DNA from: Porphyrobacter sp.
Lineage (GTDB): Bacteria; Pseudomonadota; Alphaproteobacteria; Sphingomonadales; Sphingomonadaceae
Length of the DNA: 64,000 bases
Assembly (NCBI GenBank): GCA_016125555.1
Contig: WGLN01000006.1
Coordinates: forward strand, 89,644-153,643
Direction: 5' to 3'
The position numbers and the translations under genes were made by a program. The notes under the pieces are model-generated. The model did no database searches. It had not been told where the DNA came from and saw only the letters and a program-made list of their open reading frames with translations. Below, piece by piece: positions 19,486-28,184 of this stretch (position 1 is the stretch's first letter; each line of letters starts with the position of its first letter).

Positions 19486-20607
19486 TCAGAAACGCGTCGA
19501 GAGCGTCACCGCAAGGCCCGAATCCGGCCCGGCATCGCCCCCCACCCGCTCGCGCCAGTCGAGCGAGAGCCGGGCGGGCACATCGCCCACTCTCATGTCG
19601 AGCCGCAGGGTCGGCCCGACGTCGACGCGCTGCGCATCCTCCTGCGCCCCGCCCCAGGCGGCCGCCCCGAGACTGAGCCGCACAGCATCGTCGGTGGCTT
19701 GTCCCAACGCCCCCACCTCGCGCGTGAGGCTCGCCTGCCCATCGGCGAAGGGCGTGTCACCTGCGCCGCCCACCCAGCCGCCTTGCGCATAGGCCTCAAG
19801 CCGCGCGCCGAGCGGCAGGGCGATGGGAGGCAACTCGGTCACCGCGAAGACGGCCGGGCGCAGCTCGCTGCGGAAGGCGCCGTCGGTGAACCGCACCTCG
19901 CCGAAGACCCGCAGGGGCACGCGCGCCAGCGGACGGACCGAAGCGCCGAGCGCGACCTCGCTCTCCCCGCGCCGCACCAGCGCCTTGTAGCCGCGCAGGT
20001 GAAGCCGCGGATCGCGGCCCGATCCGGGGGCGAGGCGGTATTGCAGCAGCGCGCCCGCCTGGCTCGCGCCGTAGATCGGAACGCGCCCCTGCGAGACCGG
20101 CGCGGCGTTCGAACCCTCCCGCCAGAACCCCCAGGCATCGAGCGACCAGCGCCCCGCGCGAGGCGGCGCGGCGGGTGCATGGGCGGTGGCCGCGAGGAAA
20201 GGCGGATGGCCCTGGCTCTCTGCCGCGCGCGGCGCCGCGGGGGCACCGGGTGAGGGAACAGCGGCGCGCATGGCGAAGGGCCCCGCTTGCCGGCGCGCGA
20301 GGGCGGAACGCGGTCCGCTCCGGCCCGCCCGGCTGCCCGCTCCGGCAGCGGTGCGCGGTGCCCAGCCTATCGCCGGCGGGGCGGCGCTGACCGGCATGGG
20401 CGGCGTTTTGGCCTCGCGCATCGGCAGGGGCGCGGGGCCTGCAGCGGCGATCCGCGGGCCGAGCGTCGAGGAGGCGAGCTGCGCGGCGGGAGCGGTGAAG
20501 GGGCTCTCCCAGGTCAGCGCGCGCCCGGCGATCCAGCCGGCGACGAGCAGCCCCATCATCACCAGCGGGGCGCCGCGCGCCGGAGCCGCTCGCCCCGTGC
20601 GGCTCAT
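19486..20607 (-). CDS. Putative outer-membrane beta-barrel partner of the NfrB-like glycosyltransferase
   Basis: 373 residues. One N-terminal hydrophobic segment (about 14-28, PLVMMGLLVAGWIAG), a Pro/Ala-rich linker of roughly 120 residues, then a C-terminal part with alternating strands (YRLAPGSGRDPRLHLRGYKA, ARLSLDWRERV) ending in Phe, the usual last residue of outer-membrane barrels. Its ATG overlaps the ancestral stop of the glycosyltransferase gene. NfrA/NfrB pairs, an outer-membrane protein with an inner-membrane glycosyltransferase, have this arrangement; the NfrA-like role is inferred from position and topology. Because the upstream gene is frameshifted, ribosomes now cross this start in another frame, which may lower its expression. 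Confidence 0.65.
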   Translation of the reverse strand: MSRTGRAAPARGAPLVMMGLLVAGWIAGRALTWESPFTAPAAQLASSTLGPRIAAAGPAPLPMREAKTPPMPVSAAPPAIGWAPRTAAGAGSRAGRSGPRSALARRQAGPFAMRAAVPSPGAPAAPRAAESQGHPPFLAATAHAPAAPPRAGRWSLDAWGFWREGSNAAPVSQGRVPIYGASQAGALLQYRLAPGSGRDPRLHLRGYKALVRRGESEVALGASVRPLARVPLRVFGEVRFTDGAFRSELRPAVFAVTELPPIALPLGARLEAYAQGGWVGGAGDTPFADGQASLTREVGALGQATDDAVRLSLGAAAWGGAQEDAQRVDVGPTLRLDMRVGDVPARLSLDWRERVGGDAGPDSGLAVTLSTRF

Positions 20608-22039
20608 CGGCCGGACGCTTCCCCGGCGAGCTCGAATCGCAGCGGATGGATCTCGTGCTCGGTCTTGTCCCACACCGCCGCCCGTCCCCCCAGCGTGCGG
20701 GCAGCGTGCGGGCATAGGCGAACACCGCCCGGCGCCCGGCGATGATCGCCACCACATTGGCGAGCGGCAGGCGCAGCACCGCCCGCACCCCCTCGGCCCA
20801 GCCATATTCGCGCGCGGCGAAGGCGAAGCGCAGCACCGCGCGCCAGGCGAAAGCGGCGAGGTTGGCGAGCAGCAGGAAGGCAAGCAGCGGGGTGAGCGGC
20901 ACCGGCTCCCCGATGCCGGCAAGGATCGACAGGCCGCCGACCAGCGTCAGCACCACCAGGGCGTAGCCGATCAGCAGCACCAGCGCGGCGAGCGGCCCGC
21001 GCCGGTCGCGCGCGCGCATCCAGCCTTCGAGCAGACCGCCGCTCCAGCCGATCCGGTCCCAGCCCTGCAGCGCGATGCCGAGCACCCAGCGGCTTTTCTG
21101 GCGCACCACCGCCTCGAAGCGGCTCGGGAACAGCGCGCGGGTGGCGATCAGCCGCCCGTCCTCGCCGCGTGCCCGCAGAAAGCGGCAGCGCCCGCCCTGC
21201 GCGGCGATGCCGAGACCGAGCTCGTAATCCTCGGTCAGCGATTCGGCGGCGAAGGGCAGCGCGTCGCCGTGCGCGGCGGCGAGCCTTTCAAGCGCATCGC
21301 GCGCCGCCGCGCAGCCCACGCCGGCGCCGGGCAGGCCTGCGCCCAGCCAGTCGCGCACCACCAGCGCCTTGCCGTGGCTTTCGGCGAACTCCTCGCAGTA
21401 ATGGCTGCCGAGCTGCTTGGCGAACCAGCTGCCGTGGGTATGGGGAAGCGGCTCGACCGGCAGCTGCGCGAAGTCGGCCCCGGCAGCGATCGCCTCGTCG
21501 AGCAGGCCGAGCCCGGCGGGATCGACCAGGTCCTCGGCATCGTGGAACACCACCATCGCGAAGCGACGGCCTGCACGCGCCTCGTCGGTCACCATCGCCG
21601 CATAGAGACGGTTGAGGCAATCGGCCTTGGTGCTCGGCCCGTCGCGGTCGTGAATCACCAGTCTCAGCCGCGCATCGCCCCTGGCCGCGGCGACCGCGGC
21701 GGCGAGCGTGGCGGGATCGTTGCGGTAGCAGCCGACGTAAAGCCGCAGGGCCGGCTGCGACCAGCTCCCGAGGAGATGCGCGATGGTGTCGCCGATCACC
21801 GCCGCCTCCTGCCACGCCGGCACCAGCACCGCGGCAGGTTTGTGAAGCGGGCGGTCGCGCAGCGCGGCGCGGTCGCGAAGGGAGGTCTTTGCCCGCCCGG
21901 TCAGGCGAAGCCACAGCCACAGCGCATCGACCGCGATATCATCAGCGGCGCCGATCAGGAAGAAGATCCCGGCGAACAGCAATAATTCGTGCTGCAACAG
22001 CGCGAACCACTGCCACAGGCCGAAATCCCCGATGGACAA
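20604..22039 (-). pseudogene. NfrB-like membrane glycosyltransferase (GT2), frameshifted near the 3' end
   Basis: Family 2 processive-type glycosyltransferase with an N-terminal helix (about 15-35), the cytoplasmic catalytic domain with HDAED (DxD-like), TEDYELG and QKSRW (QxxRW) motifs, and three C-terminal helices. An exact 11-bp tandem duplication at 20691-20712 breaks the frame after about residue 443. Removing one copy restores ARTLGGRAAVWDKTEHEIHP, a 474-residue protein whose TGA overlaps the next gene's ATG. As sequenced, the frame instead runs on out of phase to 19796 (747 codons). All catalytic motifs lie before the break, so a product with an aberrant tail could still be active; that is why broken rather than dead is the safer reading. 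Confidence 0.85.
20691..20712. repeat. 11-bp perfect tandem duplication causing a frameshift
   Basis: The unit CAGCGTGCGGG occurs twice in direct succession on the plus strand (20691-20701 and 20702-20712). One copy is needed for a continuous glycosyltransferase frame and the expected ATGA overlap with the downstream gene, so the second copy is a recent insertion by slippage, or an assembly error. Confidence 0.93.
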
Positions 22040-22163
22040 GGCGACCCCCTCCCCCCGTGTAAGTCGCCGAGACTACCGCGAAGGTGCAGAGCTTGCAACA
22101 GGGGCCCATTTTTTAATGGTTTAAGCCCGGTTTACTTTGCCGCCGGAGGTTAAGCCGCGCGCT

Positions 22164-22601
22164 TTACCAGCTGCCGACGTTTTCCATGCTGGCCCACGGT
22201 TCGGCCGGCTCGAGATGGCCTTCCTGGAGCAGCTCGACCGAGATGCCGTCGGGCGACTTGACGAAGGCCATGTGCCCGTCGCGCGGGGGGCGGTGGATGG
22301 TGTGCCCGGCATCCTTCAGGCGCTGGCAGGTCTCGTAGATGTTCTCGACCCGGTAGGCGAGATGGCCGAAATTGCGCCCGCCATCGTAATCCTCGGGCGC
22401 GCTGCCGTCCGCGGGCGGCCAGTTGTAGGTCAGCTCGACCTCGGCGACGCCCTCCTGCCCCGGGGCGGCGAGGAAGATCAGCGTGAAGCGCCCCGCTTCG
22501 ACGTCGAAGCGGCGGACCTCCTTGAGGCCGATCAGTTCGAAGAAGGCGACCGTCGCGTCCGGATCGGTCACGCGGATCATGGAGTGGAGATATTTGACCA
22601 T
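22164..22601 (-). CDS. gloA: Lactoylglutathione lyase (glyoxalase I)
   Basis: 145-residue VOC-fold metalloenzyme that converts the methylglyoxal-glutathione hemithioacetal to lactoylglutathione. The metal ligands are visible: His near the N-terminus (LHSMIRV), Glu in VELTYNW, His in FGHLAYRV and Glu in SVELLQ. GRNFGHLAYRVENIYETC is a close match to the family. The ATG at 22601 has GGGACGAG upstream and gives the conserved MVKYLHSMIRV start; the ATG at 22613 would add four residues. It is divergent from the SIMPL gene. Confidence 0.9.
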   Translation of the reverse strand: MVKYLHSMIRVTDPDATVAFFELIGLKEVRRFDVEAGRFTLIFLAAPGQEGVAEVELTYNWPPADGSAPEDYDGGRNFGHLAYRVENIYETCQRLKDAGHTIHRPPRDGHMAFVKSPDGISVELLQEGHLEPAEPWASMENVGSW

Positions 22602-22678
22602 GGCTCGTCCCATTCAAAAACGGTTCATCGATGAAGACGCACAACTCGTCGCATCACCAAGCACAAGGGAAACATGGG

Positions 22679-23431
22679 ATGAGCGACGACGACATGCAAC
22701 CGGAGACTGATGCCCGCCGGTCCGGCGCCGATCCTTCGACGCTGCGCTGGTTCGGCACCGCGGGGATCGTCGCGGTCGGCATGATCGCGGGCGGCTACCT
22801 GCTCGGCAATGGCCTGCTGCGCGCCAAGGACGCCGAGCGCGCGGTGACGGTCCGCGGCCTCGCCGAGCGCGACGTCACCGCGGACCTCGCGACCTGGACG
22901 ATCTCCTATTCGGCCTCCTCCACCAACCTTGCCGAAGCGCAGGACAAGGTGCGCCGCGACACGCGCGCCATCGAGGATTTCTTCAAGGACCTCGGCTTTC
23001 CGGCCGACGCGCTCCAGCCCACCGGCGCCAACGTGTCGAGTTTCACCAATGAGGGCGTGACCACCTACACAGTGCGCCAGCGGCTGGCGCTGCGCACCAC
23101 CGACATCGCCCGCGCGCAGAAGGCGGTGGCGCGCCAGTTCGACCTCGTCGGGCGGGGGGTGTTTCTCGAGGAGGGCTCGGGAATGAGCTACGCCTTCACC
23201 AAGCTCAACGACATCAAGCCGGCGATGGTCGCCGAAGCCACCAAGGACGCGCGCGCCGCCGCGCAGCAGTTCGCCGAGGATTCGGGATCGGCCGTGGGCA
23301 AGATCCGCGACGCCACCCAGGGCTATTTCACCATCGAGGCGCGCGACGGCGAGGTCGGCGGTTGGGGCATGGCGGACAGCCCCTACAAGAAGGTGCGCGT
23401 GGTCACCACGGTGAGCTTCTCGCTCGATTGA
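22679..23431 (+). CDS. SIMPL domain protein (DUF541)
   Basis: 250 residues. A short charged N-terminus, one membrane anchor (about 23-41, TAGIVAVGMIAGGYLLG), then a periplasmic SIMPL domain beginning VTVRGLAERDVTADLATW and ending KKVRVVTTVSFSLD, both standard for the family. SIMPL proteins form ring-like oligomers in the envelope; the function is mostly unknown, with links to oxidative stress in some species. The ATG at 22679 is chosen for AAGGGA nine bases upstream; the ATG at 22631 adds a histidine-rich stretch unlike the family. Confidence 0.85.
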   Translation: MSDDDMQPETDARRSGADPSTLRWFGTAGIVAVGMIAGGYLLGNGLLRAKDAERAVTVRGLAERDVTADLATWTISYSASSTNLAEAQDKVRRDTRAIEDFFKDLGFPADALQPTGANVSSFTNEGVTTYTVRQRLALRTTDIARAQKAVARQFDLVGRGVFLEEGSGMSYAFTKLNDIKPAMVAEATKDARAAAQQFAEDSGSAVGKIRDATQGYFTIEARDGEVGGWGMADSPYKKVRVVTTVSFSLD

Positions 23432-23436
23432 GCGAA

Positions 23437-23467
23437 GGGGGCGCGGCGGCGGACCGGCCGCGCCCCC
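23437..23467. terminator. GC-rich hairpin between convergent genes
   Basis: GGGGGCGCGGC pairs perfectly with GCCGCGCCCCC across a 9-nt loop, between the SIMPL stop and the porin stop. No T-tract follows on either strand, so it is at best a weak or factor-assisted bidirectional terminator. Confidence 0.45.
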
Positions 23468-23474
23468 GCATCCG

Positions 23475-24452
23475 TCAGAACGAGGCGGTGATCGAGAACA
23501 CCACCGTCGCGTCGGCGATCTGCTTGCCCGAAAGCGTCGCGAAGTTGGGCAGCAGGTACGCCCCGTCGGCCGCCGAGATGTCGGTGTCGACATAGGCAGC
23601 CGACAGCGTCAGCCCCTCGATCGGCGAGACATCGACGCCAAGCAGCCAGTCGAAATAGGTGCCGGTCGGCGCGATGCTGGTGCCGTTGGGCCCCAGGCCG
23701 GCGTTGCCGTCGGAATAGCCGATATGCGCCTTGAGGCTGACCGGCGTGTCGGCGATGCCGTAGACCGCATCGCCCGACAGGTAGAGGTTGTCCTCCTTGT
23801 CGCCGGGATTGTCGGGAATGCCCGCGGCGGCCGCGGCGCCGGTCAGGTAGACCTTGCCCAGCGCCTCCTGCTGGGGCGCATAGGCGACCCCGGCGGTGAG
23901 CGAGAGCGGGCCGATATCGCCCGACAGCTTGGCGTAGAGTTCGGCGAAGTCGGTGGTGTCGGCCCCGCTCGGATACATGTACCACACCACGCCGGTGTCG
24001 AGCGTGCCCTCACCCACCGGGAAGGCGAAGCCGGCGATCAGGTCGAGTTCCATGTTGGTGCCGCCGAAGGTGCCCCAGCCGGCGAGGTTCGAGCCCCAGG
24101 TGCCGACGTAGAAGCCGCTTTCGTGGCTTATGGTGATCCCGCCCTGCACCGCGAGGCCCTCGTCGGACTGCGAGACGCCGCGGAAGCGGTAGTCCGAGGT
24201 CAGCGTCGCGCTGCCCGAGACGGTGATGGGGGAGCTCGGTTCGTCCTCGGCGCGGCTCGCGTCGAGCGCGACCGGGGCGATGGCCCTCTCGGCGCTCGAC
24301 GCATCGGCGGCGGAAGCGGCGTCCACCGGTCCGGCGGTGTCGCGCGCGGACGAGTCGGCGTCGTCGCCCGCCTCCGCGGCGAAGGCGGGAGCGGCATAGG
24401 CAAGACAAACGGCGAGAGAAGCGGCGGAGAGGCCGCGAAGCATATAGGACAT
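23475..24452 (-). CDS. TorF-like putative porin (TIGR02001 family)
   Basis: 325 residues: signal peptide (1-25, LAVCLAYAAPAFAAEA), an acidic Ala/Asp linker to about residue 65, then a barrel beginning GSATLTSDYRFRGVSQSDEG, the hallmark start of TIGR02001, and ending in Phe (VVFSITASF). Outer-membrane pore of unknown substrate. The ATG at 24452 has AGGAAG upstream inside a hairpin loop (see 24453-24488). A frame extending to 24542 is untranslated leader. It is transcribed from a recognisable promoter at 24545-24573. Confidence 0.85.
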   Translation of the reverse strand: MSYMLRGLSAASLAVCLAYAAPAFAAEAGDDADSSARDTAGPVDAASAADASSAERAIAPVALDASRAEDEPSSPITVSGSATLTSDYRFRGVSQSDEGLAVQGGITISHESGFYVGTWGSNLAGWGTFGGTNMELDLIAGFAFPVGEGTLDTGVVWYMYPSGADTTDFAELYAKLSGDIGPLSLTAGVAYAPQQEALGKVYLTGAAAAAGIPDNPGDKEDNLYLSGDAVYGIADTPVSLKAHIGYSDGNAGLGPNGTSIAPTGTYFDWLLGVDVSPIEGLTLSAAYVDTDISAADGAYLLPNFATLSGKQIADATVVFSITASF

Positions 24453-24488
24453 GACAACAACTTCCTGATTTTGTTGTAGGTTGTTGTC
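24453..24488 (-). promoter_or_regulatory. Leader hairpin presenting the porin ribosome site in its loop
   Basis: On the minus strand GACAACAAC pairs with GTTGTTGTC, a 9-bp stem whose 3' arm ends directly before the porin ATG. The 18-nt loop contains the AGGAA ribosome site. A third copy of the motif (ACAACAA) in the loop could pair alternatively with the 3' arm. This could tune translation by temperature or an antisense RNA; that is inference. Confidence 0.45.
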
Positions 24489-24544
24489 CCACCTGCGTGC
24501 CCGACCGTCGTTTCGTTGCGAACGACCCCCTTCGGACGGCAAGG

Positions 24545-24573
24545 TTTATAACCGTGACACTTTATTGACGCAA
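24545..24573 (-). promoter_or_regulatory. Sigma-70 type promoter of the porin gene
   Basis: Minus strand TTGCGT, 17-bp spacer, TATAAA. The -10 is followed by a leader of about 85 nt to the porin ATG. The 316-bp gap 24453-24768 holds this promoter and the leader hairpin; I see nothing else definite in it, including no clear promoter for the phosphoesterase on the other strand. Confidence 0.55.
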
Positions 24574-24768
24574 GATATGTTCTGCACAGGCCCGCTGTCG
24601 GAACGCCAACCGGGCTCCGGCGCACATTCCGCACTCCCCGGCGCAATATCCGGTCGCACCATTGCGGTCGGCGCGCGGGAGGGCTAAACGGCGCGGCCTT
24701 GCAGGGGGCGGGTCCATGGTCGCCCCGCTTCTCCCTGTCCTTGCGCTCAACGGACCAACATACGCCCC

Positions 24769-25575
24769 ATGTTCGAAGCCCTGCGCGCCATCTTCCGTTC
24801 CCGCCCCGCCCCGAAGCTTCCCGCCGTGCCCCCCGGTACGCGCTATTACGCGATCGGCGACATTCACGGGCGGATCGATCTTTACGAGGCGATGATCGCC
24901 GGCATCGAGGAGGACGACCGCCGTGCCGGTCCGGCCGACACGCGGATCGTCCTGCTCGGCGATCTCGTGGACCGCGGCCCGGACAGCGCCGGGGTGCTCG
25001 CCCGCACGCGCGCGTGGCAGAAGCAGGCCAAGGTCCGGGTGCTGGCCGGCAACCACGAGGAGATGTTCCTCGCCGCCTTCGAGAAGCCCGAGGCGCTGCG
25101 GCACTTCCTGAAGCATGGCGGCCGCGAGACGGTGCTGAGCTACGGCCTGTCGAAGAAGCAGTTCACCACGCTCTCGATCGAGGAGATGTTCGAGCTGCTC
25201 CCCGCGCTCGTCCCCGAGGCAGAGCGCGCCTACATCGCCAGCTTCGAGACCATGATCCGCGCGGGCGATTACGTCTTCGTCCATGCCGGTATCGATCCCG
25301 ACCGTCCGCTGAATGATCAGAAGCGCTCCGACCTGCTGTGGATCCGCGAGCGTTTCCTCAATCACGAAGGGCCGCTCGAGAAGGTCGTCGTGCACGGCCA
25401 CACCATCTTCAACAAGGTTATGGACTGCGGCAACCGGATTGGCATTGACACTGGCGCTTTCCGCTCGGGTGTGCTTACAGCCCTCGTGCTCGAGGGCGAC
25501 CAGCGGCGGATCATCCAGGCCTGCTCACAGGACGGTGGGCCGGTCGAGATCTTCCACGGCGACCGGGCGGCCTAG
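24769..25575 (+). CDS. Metallophosphoesterase, Ser/Thr protein phosphatase-like
   Basis: 268 residues with all the calcineurin-like motifs in order: GDIHGR, GDLVDRGPDS, GNHEE, then HAGIDP and HGHTIF, which place two metal ions in the active site. This set matches the PPP-type serine/threonine phosphatases and the related bacterial diadenosine tetraphosphatases; the size fits the former. It lies 59 bp before ugd on the same strand. The substrate is unknown. Confidence 0.87.
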   Translation: MFEALRAIFRSRPAPKLPAVPPGTRYYAIGDIHGRIDLYEAMIAGIEEDDRRAGPADTRIVLLGDLVDRGPDSAGVLARTRAWQKQAKVRVLAGNHEEMFLAAFEKPEALRHFLKHGGRETVLSYGLSKKQFTTLSIEEMFELLPALVPEAERAYIASFETMIRAGDYVFVHAGIDPDRPLNDQKRSDLLWIRERFLNHEGPLEKVVVHGHTIFNKVMDCGNRIGIDTGAFRSGVLTALVLEGDQRRIIQACSQDGGPVEIFHGDRAA

Positions 25576-25634
25576 TCTTCACACGACTGCGCAGCGGTCC
25601 ACCTCTCACGACAGACACTAGGGCAGGATAAGAC

Positions 25635-26945
25635 ATGAAGATTGCGATGGTCGGTTCGGGTTATGTCGGGCTCGTGTCGGGGGCATGCTTCGCCGATTTC
25701 GGCCACGACGTGGTCTGCATCGACAAGGACCAGGCCAAGATCGACCGGCTCCACGCCGGAATCATGCCGATCTACGAGCCGGGTCTCGAGGCGCTGGTGG
25801 AAAGCAACGTCAAGGCCGGGCGCCTCGCCTTCACCACCTCGCTTGCCGAAGGCATCGAGGGCGCCGATGCGATCTTCATCGCGGTCGGCACCCCCAGCCG
25901 CCGCGGCGACGGCCATGCCGACCTCACCTTCGTCCATGCGGTGGCGAAGGAAGTGGGCGAGAACCTCGCCAATGACGCCGTGGTCGTCACCAAGTCGACC
26001 GTGCCGGTCGGCACCGGCGACGAGGTCGAGCGGATTCTTCGCGACACCGGGACCAGCCACCGCTTCTCGGTGGTCGCCAACCCCGAGTTCCTGCGCGAGG
26101 GCGCCGCGATCGGCGATTTCAAGCGCCCTGACCGCATCGTCATCGGCGCCGAGGACGATTTCGGCCGCGAGGTGATGCGCGAGGTCTACCGCCCGCTGTT
26201 CCTCAACGAATCGCCGATCCTGTTCACCAGCCGGCGCACCAGCGAGCTCATCAAGTACGCGGCAAACGCCTTCCTTGCGACCAAGATCACCTTCATCAAC
26301 GAGATGGCCGACCTGTGCGAGAAGGTCGGCGCCAACGTGCAGGACGTGAGCCGCGGGATCGGGATGGACAACCGCATCGGCTCCAAGTTCCTGCACGCCG
26401 GCCCCGGCTACGGCGGCTCGTGCTTCCCCAAGGACACGCTCGCGCTGCTCAAGACCGCCGAGGACTACGACAGCCCGACCCGGATCGTGGAAGCCGTGGT
26501 CAAGGTCAACGACAGCCGCAAGCGGGCGATGGGCCGCAAGGTCGTCGACGCGCTCGGCGGCATCGAGGCCGCGCGCGGCAAGAAGGCGGCGCTGCTCGGC
26601 CTGACCTTCAAGCCCAACACCGACGACATGCGCGATTCGCCCTCGATCGCGGTCGCCCAGACCCTCATCGACGCAGGGGTGGCAGTCTCCGCCTACGATC
26701 CCGAAGGCATGGAGCAGGCCCGCCCGCTGATGCCCGAGGTGACCATGTGCGACAGCCCCTACACCGCGATCGAGGGCGCCGACGTGGTGGTGCTGGTAAC
26801 CGAGTGGGACGCCTTCCGCGCGCTCGACCTTCGCCGCGTCAAGGAACTGGCGAACGCGCCGGTGATGGTGGACTTGCGCAACATCTACAAGCCCGAGGAC
26901 ATGCGCGCCGCCGGCTTCGCCTACACGAGCGTGGGAAGGGTGTGA
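25635..26945 (+). CDS. ugd: UDP-glucose 6-dehydrogenase
   Basis: 436 residues. N-terminal NAD-binding motif GSGYVGLVSGACFADFGH, the central helix, and the catalytic cysteine in GPGYGGSCFPKDT (about residue 260). The C-terminal UDP-binding domain begins LLGLTFKPNTDDMRDSPS. The enzyme makes UDP-glucuronate for exopolysaccharide or lipid modification. GDP-mannose dehydrogenase is related, but KPNTDDMRDSPS and the length favour Ugd. The ATG at 25635 follows AGGATA. No polysaccharide cluster is adjacent. Confidence 0.93.
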   Translation: MKIAMVGSGYVGLVSGACFADFGHDVVCIDKDQAKIDRLHAGIMPIYEPGLEALVESNVKAGRLAFTTSLAEGIEGADAIFIAVGTPSRRGDGHADLTFVHAVAKEVGENLANDAVVVTKSTVPVGTGDEVERILRDTGTSHRFSVVANPEFLREGAAIGDFKRPDRIVIGAEDDFGREVMREVYRPLFLNESPILFTSRRTSELIKYAANAFLATKITFINEMADLCEKVGANVQDVSRGIGMDNRIGSKFLHAGPGYGGSCFPKDTLALLKTAEDYDSPTRIVEAVVKVNDSRKRAMGRKVVDALGGIEAARGKKAALLGLTFKPNTDDMRDSPSIAVAQTLIDAGVAVSAYDPEGMEQARPLMPEVTMCDSPYTAIEGADVVVLVTEWDAFRALDLRRVKELANAPVMVDLRNIYKPEDMRAAGFAYTSVGRV

Positions 26946-26950
26946 TTGTC

Positions 26951-26978
26951 TTGCGAACGCGCCTCCGCGCGTTCGCAA
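26951..26978. terminator. Perfect 12-bp hairpin between ugd and rnpB
   Basis: TTGCGAACGCGC and its exact complement flank a CTCC loop, 5 bp after the ugd stop and just past the 3' end of the convergent rnpB. No U-tract follows on either strand, so termination would rely on the stem or on Rho; position argues for a shared, bidirectional terminator. Confidence 0.55.
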
Positions 26979-26988
26979 CAAAAACAAG

Positions 26989-27400
26989 ATCAGGGGGCCG
27001 TCATAAGCCGGGTTCTGTCTCCGCGCGCGGTATCCCGCTAGGGGACCGGCCGCGCGGCGGCAGCCATTCGTCTGGGCCGGCGATTGCTCGACGGCTCTAG
27101 CAGCCAACCCGGGTCTCTCGGCGCGAAACACGCCTGCCTTTCAGCGCGAGACCCCTATTCGGCCTTGCTCCGGGTGGGGTTTGCCATGCGGACCCTGTTG
27201 CCAGCGCCCCGGTGCGCTCTTGCCGCACCCTTTCACCCTTGCCTGTGCCCCGAAAGGCCATCGGCGGTCTGCTCTCTGTGGCACTTTCCCTTGCCCCGCC
27301 TCGCGGCAGGGCCGGCGGGCGTTACCCGCCACCCTCGTTTCGTGGAGCCCGGACTTTCCTCGCATCCTTGCGGACACGCGGCTGCCTCGGGCCCCCTGAC
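26989..27400 (-). ncRNA. rnpB: RNase P RNA, class A
   Basis: Catalytic RNA that trims tRNA 5' leaders. On the minus strand the 5' part contains GAGGAAAGTCCGGGCTCCA (P4 and J3/4) and the 3' part contains ACAGAACCCGGCTTAT, the two universally conserved blocks. P1 is visible as CAGGGGGCC at the 5' end pairing with GGCCCCCTG at the 3' end, which fixes the ends within a few bases and gives about 412 nt, usual for alphaproteobacteria. It is convergent with ugd and has its own promoter. This fills the 488-bp stretch between ugd and the amidase gene. Confidence 0.95.
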
Positions 27401-27407
27401 GCGGCGG

Positions 27408-27436
27408 CATATAGGCGCTCGCGCCACGTATGGCTA
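27408..27436 (-). promoter_or_regulatory. Promoter of rnpB
   Basis: Minus strand TAGCCA, 17-bp spacer, TATATG; the -10 ends 7 bases before the predicted RNA 5' end at P1. The -35 overlaps the stop codon of the upstream amidase gene. Confidence 0.5.
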
Positions 27437-28159
27437 GCGGGTGCGCCCCTGGTCGCGGTCGAGCAGCAGTTGCCACAGGATCGCCGCCACCTCCCCATCG
27501 ACGAGGCCGGTGATGTGCTCGGGCCGCCAGCGCCGCTCGAAGGCTTCCACCGCCTTGCGCGGATCGGTGATGTCGTAGCCGAACCGTTCGAGCGCGAGGA
27601 AGAAGGCGCCCTCGTTGTGGAAGGGATTGCCCGCGGCAAGGCTTTGCGGGCGCGGCAGGCATAGCCGGTATTCGGCGAGCCGCTCCCACGGGAACAGCTC
27701 GCCCGGATCGATCTTGCGCAGCGGCGCGACGCAGGAATGGCCGACCACGTTGGCGCGCGGGATGTCGTAGGTCTTCACGATCCGGGCCAGCAGCGGGATC
27801 AGCGCGTCGATCTGCGCATCGGCAAAGCCGCGATAGCCCAGCGCGTGACCGGGATGGTCGAGCTCGATCCCGATGCTCGCCGAATTGACGTCGCGATTGC
27901 CGCGCCAGAAGGACTGCCCGGCGTGCCAGGCGCGCTTGTCCTCGGCCACGAGGCGGATCACCTCTCCTTGCTCGGTGATGCAGTAATGCGCGCTGACCGA
28001 GGCCTCCGGATCGCACATCTTCGCGATCGCGCTCTCCACCGGCTTCATCTCGGTATAGTGGATGACCACCATGGAGATCGGCAGCGCGCGCGCGTTGAAA
28101 TTGGGCGAGGCCACCTCGCGGTGGACCAGTTCGTCGTCCCGGCCGCCGTTCCCGCTCAT
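27434..28159 (-). CDS. N-acetylmuramoyl-L-alanine amidase (AmpD-like)
   Basis: 241 residues, amidase_2 domain. Zinc ligands fit His in VVIHYTEM, a second His in GHSCVAPLRKIDPG with the following aspartate. SAHYCITEQGEVIRLVAEDKRAWHAGQS matches the family. No clear signal peptide, so it may act in the cytoplasm on recycled anhydromuropeptides, as AmpD does. The ATG at 28159 is chosen because GGGGGG lies seven bases upstream; the ATGs at 28165 and 28177 are too close to or before that site. It follows chpT by 25 bp. Confidence 0.87.
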   Translation of the reverse strand: MSGNGGRDDELVHREVASPNFNARALPISMVVIHYTEMKPVESAIAKMCDPEASVSAHYCITEQGEVIRLVAEDKRAWHAGQSFWRGNRDVNSASIGIELDHPGHALGYRGFADAQIDALIPLLARIVKTYDIPRANVVGHSCVAPLRKIDPGELFPWERLAEYRLCLPRPQSLAAGNPFHNEGAFFLALERFGYDITDPRKAVEAFERRWRPEHITGLVDGEVAAILWQLLLDRDQGRTR

Positions 28160-28184
28160 GTCCATGCCCCCCAGCATGCGGCCC

